From positions 744,001 to 808,000 of the forward strand of contig SCHM01000005.1 of assembly GCA_004123355.1 (NCBI GenBank): 64,000 bases of DNA, given 5' to 3'. The DNA is from Amphirosellinia nigrospora (taxonomy: Eukaryota > Ascomycota > Sordariomycetes > Xylariales > Xylariaceae). The notes beneath the pieces are model-generated. The model did not search any database. It was given only the letters and a program-made list of their open reading frames with translations, and had not been told where the DNA came from. Below are positions 10,484-24,554 of the stretch, one piece after another. The position numbers and the translations under genes are program-made. The stretch's first letter is position 1. Each line of letters starts with the position of its first letter.

Positions 10484-11628
10484 ATGGAAAACGGCAGCTC
10501 CATCGACACCATGGGAACCAAACATGAACACCTTCATGAGCACATGAGCCCGGAGCTGGCCATGAACAAAATCAAGACGGCAGGAAGCATTTCTATCTCG
10601 CCGGCTCTGTTGAGAAACTATACCTATCGCCACAGAACCAGGTGAAGGGAGATTTGAGGCAGAGATTCGGGAACCCAACCGCGATGTTCGTAATCAGCTC
10701 TCCCTATACCCATCAAGGCTGTTCAACATCATAGCTAACTAATCGCAGTGGACTAGCAGGTCATGTCATCTCCATCGGCCCCTTGCATGTGATCTCATGG
10801 GATGGCGAGGAGCTGGTGGCAGTGGTGCAGCTAGCATGTAAGTATCAAACCGAGTGGCACACCAAAGATCACTCAAGAGCCTCCCACGTTGTGATGAAGA
10901 CCTAACAAAATTCACTTAGACCCTTCTTCCTCTATTTCGGTGGCGTTCTCATGACGTTGGGTGGACTTCTCGAGTTTTTCCTGGGAAATACATTTCCATC
11001 TGTCGTCTTCGTCTCATTTGGTGCCTTTTGGTTAAGTTATGGAGGCTTGTTACTTCCCCAGTTCAATGCGTATGCTGCATATGCGCCCCCAGGTGCGACA
11101 TCTGTAACAGAAGGACTACAGACTCAGGGCTTCAATGCCAGTTTTGGTAAGTTCAACCCTAAGTATACAGGAAGACTACATTTGAAACAATTAGCTAACT
11201 AGTTCACCTCCTAACATAGGCTTCGTCACGCTTTCTATGACAATCCTGTGTCTCATGTACTTCATCTGCTCGATACGGACCAACATCGCCTTCGTCATCG
11301 TCTTCCTCACCCTTATTCTCACATTCGGTTTGATCACGGGAGCATATTGGGCTCTAGCCCAGGACTACACAGGTAGTGCGGGGTTTGCCGCAAATCTTCT
11401 TGAGGTGAGTGATCAAGAATCTCTTCAAGTTGATCGATTCGAGCCGTTACTAATTTACCTGGGCAATATTAGGGTGCCGGTGCCGCTTCTTTTGTCTGCG
11501 CTGCAGCCAGCTGGTGGATTCTGTTCAGTCTCATGTTCGCCTCTGTCGATTTACCATTTAGCCTCCCTCTCGGCGATCTCAGCACCAGAATTCCTAGCGG
11601 AAGCAGCCGTAAGCTTGCGCAAGATTGA
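10484..11628 (+). CDS. Gpr1/Fun34/YaaH family transporter (acetate/ammonia type)
   Basis: Six-helix plasma membrane transporter of the AceTr family, which in fungi moves acetate and has been linked to ammonia export. Five exons fit: 10484-10685, 10749-10837, 10920-11146, 11220-11404 and 11473-11628, all with GT/AG ends. Family features are visible in order: SISPALL and EKLYLSPQN at the N-terminus, GDLRQRFGNPT before helix 1, CDLMGWRGAGGSGAAS, GGLLEFFLGNTFPSVVF, SFGAFWLSYGG, and the C-terminal FASVDLPFSLPLGDLSTRI. The frame is broken twice, near 10614 (CTGTTGAG, where CTGTTTGAG would be expected) and near 10796, each equal to one lost base. With these allowed for, the total is 287 codons, the normal family size. 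I therefore favour sequence error over a true pseudogene, but cannot exclude decay. Confidence 0.85.
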
Positions 11629-12900
11629 TCACGTCAACTACATTACTCTATACACATCACAGTACGACGTTACCTAATAAGCACCGTCGGATACGAATAG
11701 TTGAGACTCAGGCTTTGGAATATAAAGAGAAAAGTTATGTCTTTGTGTTAGGAATAAAACATTAGTTTGATATATAATAGCTATTATTATGTGTAAGGGC
11801 TACAGTTTTAACTAATACCCACGGTGTTGTTATTTTCGTTGGTGTACAACTTTCGTCTGAGGAACACTTCAAGACGCGCGTCAGAAACACAGGCCAGTTT
11901 ACAGGCTATTTTTAATAACGCCATTAGGTGTATAATATCTATACTTTACTTACACTTAAGAGCTTCGAAAGGATTCATTCTCCTTATGTTGAAACTACTC
12001 ACGATTGGCTTTATTCTTACTTTTACTCTTATAGGATCAGTAGTTAATGAAAAGTAAACTAGATGTAAGACAGAGCAAACGAAGGGGTAGATCGTTTTTG
12101 TTAAGTCGGTTTCTCGATCATCAGAGACAAGGCCGAGAAACCATCTAAGAAAATCATCTCCGTGCTGTATACTTCCGGCTAAGGCAGTCATAGACAAAGG
12201 AAAAAATTGAATGACAAATAAACGACTTTATTGGCCCTTGATTCATGGATATAGAGGGCTTTAATATCTCAAAATATTGTTTCTAGTAGCGACACGGAAA
12301 AAACACGGGAGGCCATCATATCTTTGAGGATGCGTGAGTTTCCACTCTCACGACAGAACCAAAACGAAACTTATTTATGAGGGGCATTCATATAACTACT
12401 CGCCGAGTATAATTCTCTGATGTCTATAGCTGCTTTGCATTGCTGTCTGCTGCCTCTGCACCAGACATGTCGAAGCCCAAAACTGTCGCTTTCGCCGTGA
12501 AGCTTTTGAGAGAACACATTTCACACGGAATAATACAAATTCTTGATTGAGAGAAACATAGTGTGTAACTAGGCATGCTGTTCACCGATTCATGGTTTTG
12601 GAAGCTAAAGGAACCTCCCTTTTTTTCATTTTTGAATATCACGACTAAAGCTTATCTACATTCTCCGTGTGAGAACTATCGAAGGCACCACCTAATATAT
12701 ACGATACATCACCCCGGCCCCATCCCCCTCACTTGCCAGGCCTTCATGGTACCCAGGGCTCCAGGGGGGCAACACACGTACGTATACAGCTAGGGAGTAG
12801 CCTCTGGAGACTAGAGACTCTCCGCGCAACAATAGATATCAATATAGACCCTATGCCTCAACGTGAGGCAGTCACAAGAACTACATTTATCAACTGTGAC

Positions 12901-12963
12901 GGACAAAACGACGCCGTTGTCGCCATCTGGCTACAACGATATATAAACTCCACATCTCCGCGA
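12901..12963 (+). repeat. Dispersed repeat, copy A
   Basis: About 63 bp starting GGACAAAACGACGCCGTTGT matches copy B at 14357-14419 in direct orientation. The four differences I see are all C/T or G/A changes. Confidence 0.8.
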
Positions 12964-14356
12964 CATCAACCTACTCTAGAATGTACTGTTGCTGGATTAT
13001 AGTGCCCTTATTCTCAACATGACATGGAGTATTCGCGCATAATTGTCACACGTACCAGCAGACTAGGCCACGTATCCCAGGCCCCGGGCTCTAATTGGGT
13101 GTATCCGAGTGTAACCTCTGTACCAGGCTTTAGCTATTTAGCTTCATCCGACCTCCGAGATAAGAGTAATAGGGAAGTAATGGATGAAGAAGCTATTAGG
13201 GGAGATAAACTGAAGATCTCCTGCTTCGAAAGATCTGAGGGACTAGAGTTTCATAGCCCCCTTAGCTCTGTAGAAGATCATTATAATTGAACACCTTTCC
13301 AGACCGTTAAATAGAAGAAGCCCTCGTTATAATAAGAATATGAATCCCTAGATAAAGGGTTTTATTTGCGGTTACGAGGAACAGGGATCTAGGCATGAGG
13401 ATCAGACCAGACGAAGAGACTCCCTGTATATAGTCATGTAGTCACATAGGGCCCGCGGAGATGGCTTCACTAGTTCTCCGTGCAACAACGGATGTCTACA
13501 TCCCACCCCTACGAGGTCCCTAATAGCGACGTTACTGTTCTATCATTGCTGTAACTCTGGATAGTCCAGCCAGCTAGATGTTGACTTGTCTTAAGAGAGA
13601 CTAGCCAAGGACCCGTGTGCTGGACGGATCGATCTCTACGCGATATATTCTATAGAATTTGACCTTTTTGAGAGTAAGAATGATAAGTAGATGCCGTTGT
13701 TTTATTCAACAAATGAAAAAAGGAGGTGTGGGAGCCCTATAACGACGACAAGAGGCCGAGACCTCGCTGTACGAGAACATATCCAGTCCGTCGTCAGGCG
13801 GCGATAGAGCGGATAAACATTCAATAGCGAATGCAGCCCTAGAAACGTTGCCACTAAAGCAGCAGGTCAACGTAAGGGTACATCGCTGCGCGTCTTGATC
13901 TAAAGCCCAAGCAGGATCAATACTTGCGAATGGTAGCGGCAGCATGCCATCCCGCTATGACTCTGCCCACGGGAGTATTCGCATGCTACGTTAACATAAG
14001 GTAGGTCGCCCAAGTTTCATATACAGGGCCATTCTCATCGAAAACCCAGTTTCTCTGCCTGAGCTATTGGCAACTTACTTCTCCACCCTGACTTCTGGGG
14101 TTGTATGCAGATGCCGGTACATTGGCCCCGTGAGCCTCATTCTGGCGGAGTGACCGACTCTGATGATGCATCTCGTATCGGTCGTCCTGACGGTAACCTC
14201 CACTCACTCGCTTGTTGGATGGGCGTGCGCTTTTCGGCGTCAGCGGGGAACGCGGGCCACCCGCGCTATCGCACGTCGAGAGGGTGAGTATCTGCAGGAT
14301 ATACATGCACGACAATGCCACTAGAAAATGAAGCAACCGTGATGGAACGCCGTGGC

Positions 14357-14419
14357 GGACAAAACGACGCCGTTGTCGCCATTTGGCTACAACGGTATAT
14401 AGACTCCACATCTCCGCAA
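14357..14419 (+). repeat. Dispersed repeat, copy B
   Basis: This is the second copy of the 63-bp repeat, about 1.45 kb downstream of copy A. Similarity fades quickly on both sides, so the parent element is larger than the conserved core or has been trimmed. Confidence 0.8.
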
Positions 14420-16556
14420 CAAACGCATGCTGGAGAAGAGACGGAGTGAAACAAACGTCCAGTTATAGAAGTTGAGATAGAGGGTTTGGAGTGGGAATTA
14501 GAATTGCTAAAGAGAAACTAATAGATGCAGGCTTCCTCATTCAAGATGCGAGTGAGGTGGTAGTTGACTGCTTCTGGACTTGACGTCTAACTATATCGGC
14601 TTGAGGGACAAGGTCGATCTCTCTTATTTCTTTCGGTAATGGTATAATGTACCGACGCACGACATTGCCGAATATCGGCTGGGACCCAGAATGCTGGAAT
14701 AGTGTGCGCGTGTTGCTCCTGCGGTGACTCTTTGGTGTACGGATAGCCCTACCCCTACGTTCTATAAATCTGCTTTAGCTAGGGCTACTATTTTCCCAGA
14801 AGTAGGTAATTCCGTGTTGGCTGTGTAATGCCAGTGAAATGCGACCACTTCCATGATACGGCCTTTGTCTTAAGGTTTCGCAAGTACACTAAGATGGATT
14901 AGTCACAAAAATGAATCGACAGTCAAGTCAAGTCAAGCACAGTCCCATATGTGGCTGCGGCACAACACAGTAAATATATAAATCAAGTCCTGGACATCCC
15001 TACATATAAATAAACCCCAGAGGACTGTTTATTTCGACAGTAAGCCAATAAATCACACCACCAGCCTGACTCGACAAGCACAGTGGAAAGCGTGCTCTGC
15101 TAAATATGTCTCGGACCACAACGCGGTTTCATCCCACTGCGGAACCCGCGTATAATATCTACCCGCGGCACAGTACAGTATGTCATGCACACGCCGAGCA
15201 AACATGATCCATTCTGGATTCCACGCGCGAAATTGTTCAAAACATCTCATACATGGATAACCCCGTCATCGAATGGATTTTATACTTAAATTTAAGCTTC
15301 TTTTTCACTTACATAATGAACCTGCACAAAAAAAAGGCCACAGCCACACACAAACAACAAGGGGAGGTACTAGGTATGGGGACCCGGGGTTGTCCGGGAC
15401 GGAAATGAAAAGGGAAAAATGCGGGTGCAGCGAGGACAGCCGAAACCCGGGCATCCCGGCTTTTCAGCCAGCTGCATGCATGCATACGCGCGTACCTCGA
15501 ATACCACGGGTACTTCTAGTGTATCCATCATCTGGGATTAACCCAGTACCGTCCAATTACACCAAGCGTTCAGTATGCGGAATAAAGTAACTCGTAGTAT
15601 ACTGAACCGTGAGGAACCGAAAACAATTAATTATTTGTTTCAACGACACGATTTTAATTTTATTTCCTATTAAGACCTAGACTTGCTAAATTCACGTGAT
15701 ATCCTCTATCGAATTCAACAACCGTCTGCTTATGTCTTCACAACCCTGCCACGTTCTGTAAAGTATTGCAGATACGAGCTGGTATTTGAGCAAGCCCCTG
15801 ACGGACCAGTAGTTCTTGACTCTAAGATCTCAAGCATCACTGAAAAACTACGTCTCGAATGTAATGTAGTTAATATGAGGAGTTTCGCCCCACCTGGATC
15901 AGGTCATATCGATTTGCATGTTTCCTCATGATAAGAGATTTTATTGTCAAGGCTACGTCAACCGTATTGTGAGATACAGCATCACGAACCACTATACACA
16001 AATGGAATGAATAAAGCTTCGTTCCTTTGACCCTCGACAAGTGAGTATTATATACTCTCGTGGTAGTGGCCTTTTGTCGTCTAATTGCTGCCTCCACAAA
16101 CATGGGTAAGATTTGTGATCTATTGTAGTCTCGCATTTGTTTGCACGGTGGCCCTTCCATCGCCGTATGTACTGCAACCGAAACCCAAGACGCGAGTTGA
16201 AAAACCAATCTCAAAATTCTGCAAGAAATTTCCTCCCTCCATACATTCCCATCTAATAACCACCTTGATAGTGTGAGTGCGCTCGTCGAGAAATCCTGAA
16301 AATGCAAGGAAGAGAATGTAGCTGGCATTATTAGCGTGGCCTGTTCATGATAGCCAGGATCATTCGCCATGCTCCTTCTGTGTGCGTGTAAATGTATGAT
16401 TTTTGCTCCTAAATCTCAATATCCCGAAACGCCGTACTGGTATCTCGCAAAGAAAGATGCAATGCAATGACCTAAAGACGAAGGAAAACGGCCAACACTC
16501 TCTCCTCCATCGTCGTCGGTCGCCCCTGAATGATGCCAATCTCAATTACTTCTCCG

Positions 16557-17866
16557 TTATTCGGGATCGGGGTTGGTAGTCCGAAGTACTTTTCTCGAAT
16601 AATCCTGATTGTCTTGCAGGGTGTTTATGCTTTCTCGGCTTTTATTTTCGAATCGGCTGTAAATGTTGGTTGCGAAGGGATCCATGCGTGGGTCGTGAGG
16701 CATCAGACGACTGCTTCTTCGGCCTGTCGATGTGTTTTCTCCGTCCCATACAGATGCCATAGCGGTCGTTGGCGTGCTCATGACACCTACGGAGCCACTG
16801 AGGTGACTATCTGACCTCGAAGCAAGTTGTTCCTCACGTTGGTGTTTTCTACGTTGAAGGTAGAAGAACACGGCGAGCCCTGCAAGAATAGCAACAATTC
16901 CCACAACACCGATTGCAATGCCGGCGATGGCACCGGAACCAGGGCCGTGACTAGAAGTTGGTGGTGATGATGTATCGGCGCCAGATCCGACGGTTGGAGT
17001 GGGTGTCACTGTTACAGTTTCTAGCGAAGTAGTTCCACCAGCCGTTACTGTTCGTACTGAGGTAGTAGGATCCGCTGATGTGGTTGTCTTTGAATTTGTT
17101 GTACTTGTCTCCTAGAATAGAACATTAGCGACATTGTCTTGAATGAGCCAGTAGTGTCGAACAATAAGAAAACAATAAGTTTAACTGGTCTAGCTAAGCA
17201 TACAGGTGAAGTGCTAGAAGTAACCGAAGTACTAGTAGCGTCGAGTGACCTACGGAAGTAGTAGTGCTCGATGTCGCTACAGTTGTGGTAGAAGTTTGCG
17301 CCTGGATTCAGATACAGTTAAAATGTAACCTCTTCCATCAGCCCCAACGGATCTGTAGAGAAATTCGTCCATGCGATATTGTTCGGATACGCGGTTCCTA
17401 TGCAGATAAATGTTTTGGAATACTTACTGTCGGAGTAGATGTTGAGCTTGCGCCCGCTGTGCCGGAAGGCGTCAATCCCAGCGCTATATATCCGTATACG
17501 TTATCGCCTCCACACGTATCTGGCTTCCAACCAGGGCATGAATCGCCGCATTGACCCGTGTCTACTTGGGACGACATGACAGGTATGTAATCACTGCACC
17601 AGCAATCGAAGTGTTGAAGGATGGCGAAGGCCATCGACTTGTCGACACAATAATCGTGGCATAGTCCGTTGGATTGCCATATGCTGCTATCTGCTCCATT
17701 GTTAGTGGCAGAACCTTTACTGAGATACAAGACGACACATACTTGTAGGGGTGGTGCCCGTGTTAATGCTTGCGCAGTACTCAATGTCGAGGGATTGGGC
17801 AAGCTGAGGGCCAGCTACCAAGGCCATGATGGCCACGAAGGGCATACTATTCCGCAACAAAGCCAT
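16557..17866 (-). CDS. WSC-domain cell wall stress sensor-like protein
   Basis: Single-pass cell surface sensor of the WSC/Slg1 type, which reports wall stress to the Rho1-PKC pathway in yeasts. Exons on the minus strand are 17866-17743, 17690-17428, 17301-17254 and 17111-16557, giving 329 residues without a break. It starts with a signal peptide (MALLRNSMPFVAIMALVAGP). A Cys-rich WSC domain follows at about 28-110 (NGLCHDYCVDKSMAFAILQ, CWCSDYIP, CGDSCPGW, CGG). Then come a Ser/Thr-rich mucin-like stretch, a transmembrane helix (AIAGIAIGVVGIVAILAGLA, then VFFYLQRRK) near residue 210 and a cytosolic tail with DPRMDPFATNIYSR. The small third exon and the 142-bp third intron in the Ser/Thr region are the least certain parts. 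Confidence 0.85.
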
Positions 17867-20800
17867 GTTGTAGTCGTCGAAAACACCACTGATGTTCCTA
17901 TGGTGCAGAGAGTGTATTAGTAATGGTCAATAATATATTCATCAGGGTTCAAGTTCCGTGGCGGTCGGTGGCTGCGCGGCAGATTCAAACGCCGAGCCAC
18001 AAACAAAGCCGGTATCAGTGACTTACTGTGCTCTATTAAGGAGGTTATGACACAGTAGACGAAATTTTTGTAGTGAGTCAACTACTCCCGGGAGATTGCC
18101 ACGACTAAATCACAAACAACCAAGAGAACAACGGTTGTCGGTTACCATTGTCGTGACCCAGCCGAAGTAAAGACGAAAATCCCAGGCGAACGGCCCAGGT
18201 CGTCAAAGACGCCCCGGATGTCGAGACAATGGCGGACGACCGGAATACTGCTACGACGACTAGGACGAGTAAGTTGAGGTGTTTTCGTCGCAGAATAGGA
18301 AGCGAGGACGGCTGCTGTGCAGCTGTGGTCCAAATTCCTCGAAGAAATGAGGGAAACGGAAATGATGGGATGACTGAGGGAGGAGAAGGGAGAAAAATGT
18401 CCGGAAACAAGCGGCGGGTCCAATTGATCCGCAGAAGTGGTCTACCGTACGTAAGTACAGGCTGCTGTGTGGTGTTGGGTGCTGTGCTATGAAAGGATGG
18501 CGGCAAGACGACGAGACCAGGGGAGGATAGAGGATTAGGTAGAGGATGGAGTACTGGTGTAATGGAGGATGGATGGGCGATATTGGGGGACGCGGTACAA
18601 CGGATGCGACGGATGGACTGGACTGGATTGCCCTGCTACAAGTACAGCTCACAGACAGACACCTAAAGAGGAGAGCGAGAGAGAGAATCTAGGTAGTGTA
18701 ATGGGCAGGTACCTGGTAGACGTACGTGTACGGGCTGTCCAGGTTACAGACTACACCAGGTACATGTACCTTGGTAGCGCCGTTAGTGGTGGGTTGTTCG
18801 CCTGCAGCACTCATGTGCCAAGTATGGCGAATGGCGGACAGGGTCGCAGGTGGGTTCGACGAGAAAAAATAAATACGAATGTTTTATGCTAGGCGTGCAG
18901 GATTGACAGGTTGCATGTTGCAGGGTTAAGGCTAGGTAGATCTTTATTTGGCAGTTAGACCGGGTGTCAAGGGGGTCTCTGGGTCTCTAGTTCTTGAGCA
19001 AATAAGTGTGAAGTCAGCAGCCTGCACAGTAAGACCAGAACCAATGTAGAATAGCCGGTGGAGAGTACACTACAAGTCGTCGGTTGATACACGACACAGT
19101 AACACGAGGTGTAGCAAAGATCGTACGAAGGACACAATGATGATGACGAAACGAGTGACAACAATTGAATGTTAGATGTTCGGTGGAAAGAGAAAACGGG
19201 TGAAGGCGGGATAGGAGAGGAGAGGACAAGACGAGATGAGACGGGAAAAAGGGAAGAAGGAAGAAGGCCTGGAATGGGCAAAGTGAACAAAGAAATCCAT
19301 GATGCCTATCAATTTACTTAGTAGCACTAATTTACCTACAGGCACCTACGCCATCTGAATACAGTACAGAGATACAGTACGGTACGGCTACAGCTATAGC
19401 TCCTGTGCAGTGCCGTTGACGTTAAGTTGGTAAGGTACCAAAGCAACTGCTGCAGACAACCGGGGGGCTGATTAGCGGAGCAAGCCACCCGCTTCAGGTG
19501 CTGTGATTCAAAATTCACAATGACCTCATTCCCCAGTTTAGGAATAGCCAGATATACGCGGGCCTATCGCATGGCTTCTTGTGCGGCGGCCATACGAACA
19601 ACGACGGAGGCTTAGTTATCCGCCATGAGCTACTGTCCTTAAAACCACCTTTTCTCGCCATCGCGTTCGCATGCAACACGAACACACCATGTTCGACAGA
19701 AGGTTCAGTTCGAATAATACACGAGCCCTTCCATTCCCCATGATTCTGAGCATGAGAATACGCTTGGGACCATTGCCACTGATGCTACCAGTTGGTCAAA
19801 CTTTGGCCGACATTTATATATGCGCCAAGTGGGCGTGCTGTCGTCACCCTCACCCAAGCACAATTTAGAAAATGCGACCGCACAAGCAACATGATGCGGA
19901 TTGGTGTTTCAACTGGCGAGCCATTGGAGTGGTAGAACCCTTTATCGGTAACGATAGTCTCGATCGGAACAGCCACCAGCCGAGCAAACCAACTAAGCAA
20001 AATCAAATCAGATCAGCACAAGCTAAAGAGCTACTTATCGTCTTCATTTGAATTAGCATTCTGCTGGGGCGCCGTCGGCCGAGCTATTACTCGGCTCCAC
20101 CCCATTGGTACCCGTTTGGTTTCCGTGCTGCTTTTGACGCTGTCTACTAAGTACCTTTATATGACTACTTAGGAGCAGTGATCTGATGCTGAATACTGCT
20201 TCACCCAGCTTGACTCGGTAGCCGTTGTCTGGCATGGCATTTGTTCAAGTACGGTGCTGCGTCATTGTATGAGACATGCGGCACCAAGACCACCTATTTA
20301 CCGAATGTCTCGAATGTCTTGCTCCTGGCCGCCGATACCACGAGCCGACGCTCAGCCTCTACCGTCTCGTGATTCGTGATAGCAGTGTTTCGCACCAAGA
20401 TTCTCTCGTATCACGTCAGGCACTACCCCGGCTTTCCGGCGAGCCGATAGGCGCAACAACAAACCAATGCGCCAATCACCTCTCGTATACCTGCTTCTTC
20501 TGTTTACGTTCTGTGTTGCCAAAACGCGAAACGGCTACGATGACTACTTATTTGATAACACGTGAGCTGATCCAAAAACTCCTACCATCTGCACCTTCGC
20601 CATGCATCTCTATATTATTTATCTTGCGAATAGTAGTATCCAATTTGAGATGTACTAACCGACTGACCTTCGAAACTCAATCGAGACAACAAAGTTAGAC
20701 GTGTGAACTTCAGGTGTGAAAATACATCGGATTTCACCTTTTCATGTACTATGTAGTAAGTATTGTACATGATAGCGCCTTCAATAACGGATTGACGGCA

Positions 20801-23800
20801 TTCACGATACCACCCCATGTGCAGGGATACTCCGCAAGTTGTTCACCTCAACACAAGCAACACGAGATGACCCCGCGTTGACTCCCAGCCCCCTCAAATG
20901 TAGTCGGATAAGCCCGCAGATATGATTGGCATATGTCAAGCAGGCCCATAGCGCTTATTTTTGCCGCTGCACATGGGGTAACCCGAGGGTTTGGCAAACG
21001 CGAGAAAAAGGTTGAGCCCGAACCAATATAATGGGTAGATGCAATGCTAGGGTCTTAGCAAGCCAAAGCTAATATTGATTATTGGCATTGACACTGTGGA
21101 TAGGGCGAACCTTGTTGTTGGCATACACACCATCATTATCTTTAAAGAAAAAAAAAGTATCGTAGCAAGCTTGCCAATCGAAGACAAGCTCGCCTTCGTG
21201 CAACCTTCCTCTCCAAGGTTGGTGGCTAACTGTACAAGGGTCTTCCAAGATGAGCTCACAGATTACGAATCTTGGCGTCGTTTTCTGCTTGGCAACGCTG
21301 CATTGCTCCCGGATATATAGCAATACAGCGATGTGGCAACGACTATTCTTCAGAAGTATTTTCCGGGCGCGGCGAGGTCGTCACCTGTGAGCGGGACTAA
21401 ACTGGTATGGCAATCCTGACTTTCGCGACATTAGATTTTGACTATCACTTGTAAGCCTCAATCTTCTAGCAAGGTTTTGTCTAACTCTATCGTGTACTCA
21501 TTGATGGAGAGACTTCCTCTAATCACCCCACCGTTCGACATCCGCCAATTCTAGTCACACAACTGTAACCCCCCTCAACCCATCGGTCCGATATGTATGG
21601 GGGACCTTATGTATGAAGATCAGAGAATATCTAGTGGCAGATCCCCGACTATTAGGTGCGGCAAGCTTTCCCAAGTCCGATAGTGGGTGACCAGATCCGT
21701 AAAATAAGGTATATCAACTCTCGACGATGACACACGGGCCTATCTTAGCGGGCACGGCCCGAGTCATATAGCATAGCTTAGACGTTCGGCTACGGATTAC
21801 CGAGACAGAAGAGCGAGTTTCGGGCCACCGTACGTGCTCGGAACTTCTAAACGGCGAAGCCGCAGCTGACTGATGTCTTACTTTAGGTAATGTGAAACCC
21901 ACTATGCCTTCTTGATAGCTGAGTCTATTGGAATGGACGTAGAACGCGTCTCGAGGCGATGGAATTGAGTTGTGCAATCCTGGGATGGCAAATGCTAGTT
22001 CATATATGAGTATTGGCAATGCCTTTCATCCCATTGCACGGAATCGAGAAGTTTGGTTTTTGTCTCATTGCAAAATCATCAATCCCGGCTGTTTGTTTTC
22101 TGTAAGCCACTGTCTCATGATCGACGTAGCGTTGGCAACTTCAGTTTTTTACTTGAGTTCGTGTTTTTCTCATCGCACCATCAATGACTTCTTAGCATTT
22201 TCATACGAAAGCAACCAGAATACGAACAGCTAACGCCGGTCAATACCTTCCCAGACGCTGGCAATGCGATCATTAAAAAATCAAGGGGAAGACTAGTTCT
22301 GCTACGAGGCATGCGGCAGACGAGCATGACACCGACTGAAGATCGCGAATGCGAACTGCTATAAATCCATTAGCAGTATTGCTTCACCGGGTAGAATTCG
22401 GCCCATTCTATACCTTTATATCGGCGTTGGCGTCAACAGCTGCTAATACGGTGCTAGTAAACAAAACAGTCCAAGCCCGCGTGCCTGACGATCTGGTCAC
22501 AAATAGGAAAGATCAGATCTGATCAGTCAGTACTTGATCAGATGGCTCTCACACAACCCACTCGACCCCGAAAATACAGTCGCGCGTGTTTAGTCAATAC
22601 GGGCACGGCCTTCCACATGACAAAGTGGTAGCCAGACACCTGGGCGGGTTTGCGTCATCGCTCCTGCGGTTGGTGGTGCCTGAATGACTTGTGTCACGAC
22701 AGTTGGCTAGCTACGCCGATCAGCAGTATGGAAGGGATGTTGATCTGCGTATAAAGCGCCCGCCATTGTTTGATCTACACGCCGCGTCGGCGACCCTTCG
22801 ACCAGCAGAAGTCAAGTATATTAGCGTCTTTGTGACAATAACAATTCAGCCTCCTCGAACTGTTATTGATTATTATATAGTATTTAAGAGCCGGAGACAG
22901 TATACTTACGCATCTGGACACAGGGACAACCCATTCCCCGCGATTACCAGTATCCGGGTGCCTGGAGCGCGCAGACAAATTCAATCTACAAATGAGTCGA
23001 AACTCTGAAGATTAGCATTTCGCCTAGCGCCCGGTAGCCAGACGGTAGCAGGAATCCTGAAATAAGGATCATCTGTTCAGGGTTAGCTGGTTAGGTTGGT
23101 GATACTAGCGCCGATCTGCTGCAGATGTTCTAGCTCCAAATAGCCTCCCACGAATGGCTACCTACCGGTCAAAGCCTAGCGCTCATGGTGAGTCTTGGCA
23201 GCCTGTTTTTGTAATTTGGTCCTGCTTTGGTAACGACGTTTCGTCTCCTCATTTCGGTCTTGGGTGAAATAGTATGAACTATGCATGGCGTCTATAAACC
23301 AGGTTGGCCAATGGTCGGGGATAAGTGCAACGACGCCTATGTGATATATCGGGCACGAATGACAGGTGCTCATAAGCGAGACCAACAAAACGGCATCCAA
23401 AACGCCACGAACCCCTGAATTTGCAACTTGGACAAACACCCAAACCAACAGATGACAGTTGAGAAATTAAATAATCTCTGCCGTGGGTAAGAACTTGATC
23501 GGACATCAAGACGTGCTTATCGCTGTAAATCACCACGACCTCACTACATTCAAGGGGAACTTTTGATACTGCGCCTTATTCCTTATAATCGACATCTGAC
23601 TTTCGATGCAGACGGGCCACGTGATTGCTCGGCTGTGCCTGGCAGTTACTAAAGTACGGACGGTAGTTGAAGCTGCAGGTTCATGCTAGCGAGCGGGTGG
23701 CGCTTTGGTTACTAGTTGGTTTCTGGATGCACTCAAAATAATGACGGCTCACTCGACTGACTCCTCACCAAACGAAGTGATACTTCACAAACACGGCGTA

Positions 23801-24554
23801 TCTAGGCCATATTAGTAGGCATCGGCATAGTGGACGTAGTCTTCTTCAATGCTATGTAATTGGATCTATCTAGAATTTGATAGCCCGGGCAGTATGAATA
23901 AAACCCTAGCATTCAAACCCGCCGAAAAGGCCGTAACGGCCATGGTATCTATCTACATGACAGGCCATATAGACCGCGATGCAAAACGCACGGCCTAAAC
24001 AAACAAACAAAGTGAGACGAAACTACAATGCAAGAATTCCGTGTTGTCACCTCTGAGATTCTTGCCTCCTGGATATGTCCCCGAACAAAACGCCAAATGT
24101 CCCCTAATCGAAATGTGCCAGATGCGAAACCGGTTCCCACCATGCCTCCGCCCCTAAACGCCCAACGCTCTCGCTCTCGCCTTGCTCGAATGCTTCTCAC
24201 ACATTTGTATATCTCTCTCTCTCTCTTCGAGACTCCATCATCGCCTCCCGCGAACCGGCGACCCGCGCGTGGGCGACCCATGCACAGGCGTGCCGCGCGC
24301 AGGGGATCCGTGTGTGGCCGACTCCGCGCGGGGGATCCCCTCACGGGGCTCCGGCGGGGCTGCTCTCGCGCGAGCTCTTGCTCTCGAACTCCTCGACCAT
24401 GGCGCGGACGCGCCGGGCGGGGGAGGTGTTGGCCGTGCTCCGCAGGTGCTCTCGCTGCGGTAGTCGACGCTCTTCCGCAGGCTGCTGTTGTCGGCGCTGG
24501 CGGCAGCGGCGTGGTGCGTCTTCGTCTTCCTCCCCGTGCGCAGCGCCGGAGGCG
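17867..24554. other. 6.7-kb gene desert
   Basis: No open frame here has a recognisable family motif, intron structure or length beyond chance. The region around 21040-21330 is open on both strands for about 80 codons but neither product is recognisable. A CT-rich stretch lies near 24210-24230. Part of the region right of 17866 must be the WSC promoter. Confidence 0.45.

Larger units (their letters stand above)
11629..16556. other. Gene-poor stretch with decayed repeats
   Basis: No supported gene in about 4.9 kb. The part 11700-12060 is AT-rich. Degenerate repeats lie at 12901-12963 and 14357-14419, with a weaker similarity between about 12819-12845 and 13473-13500. Short open frames exist on both strands but show no family motifs. 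Confidence 0.45.

Noticed and set aside
18105-18652. Several overlapping minus-strand open frames rich in Ser and Pro
   Set aside because: Low-complexity composition, no motif, no splice pattern and overlapping alternatives in other frames.
20276-20698. Plus-strand 140-codon open frame
   Set aside because: No recognisable domain and no codon or conservation signal that can be judged from sequence alone.
21047-21323. Segment open on both strands for about 80 codons
   Set aside because: Neither product resembles a known family and the strands cannot be told apart.
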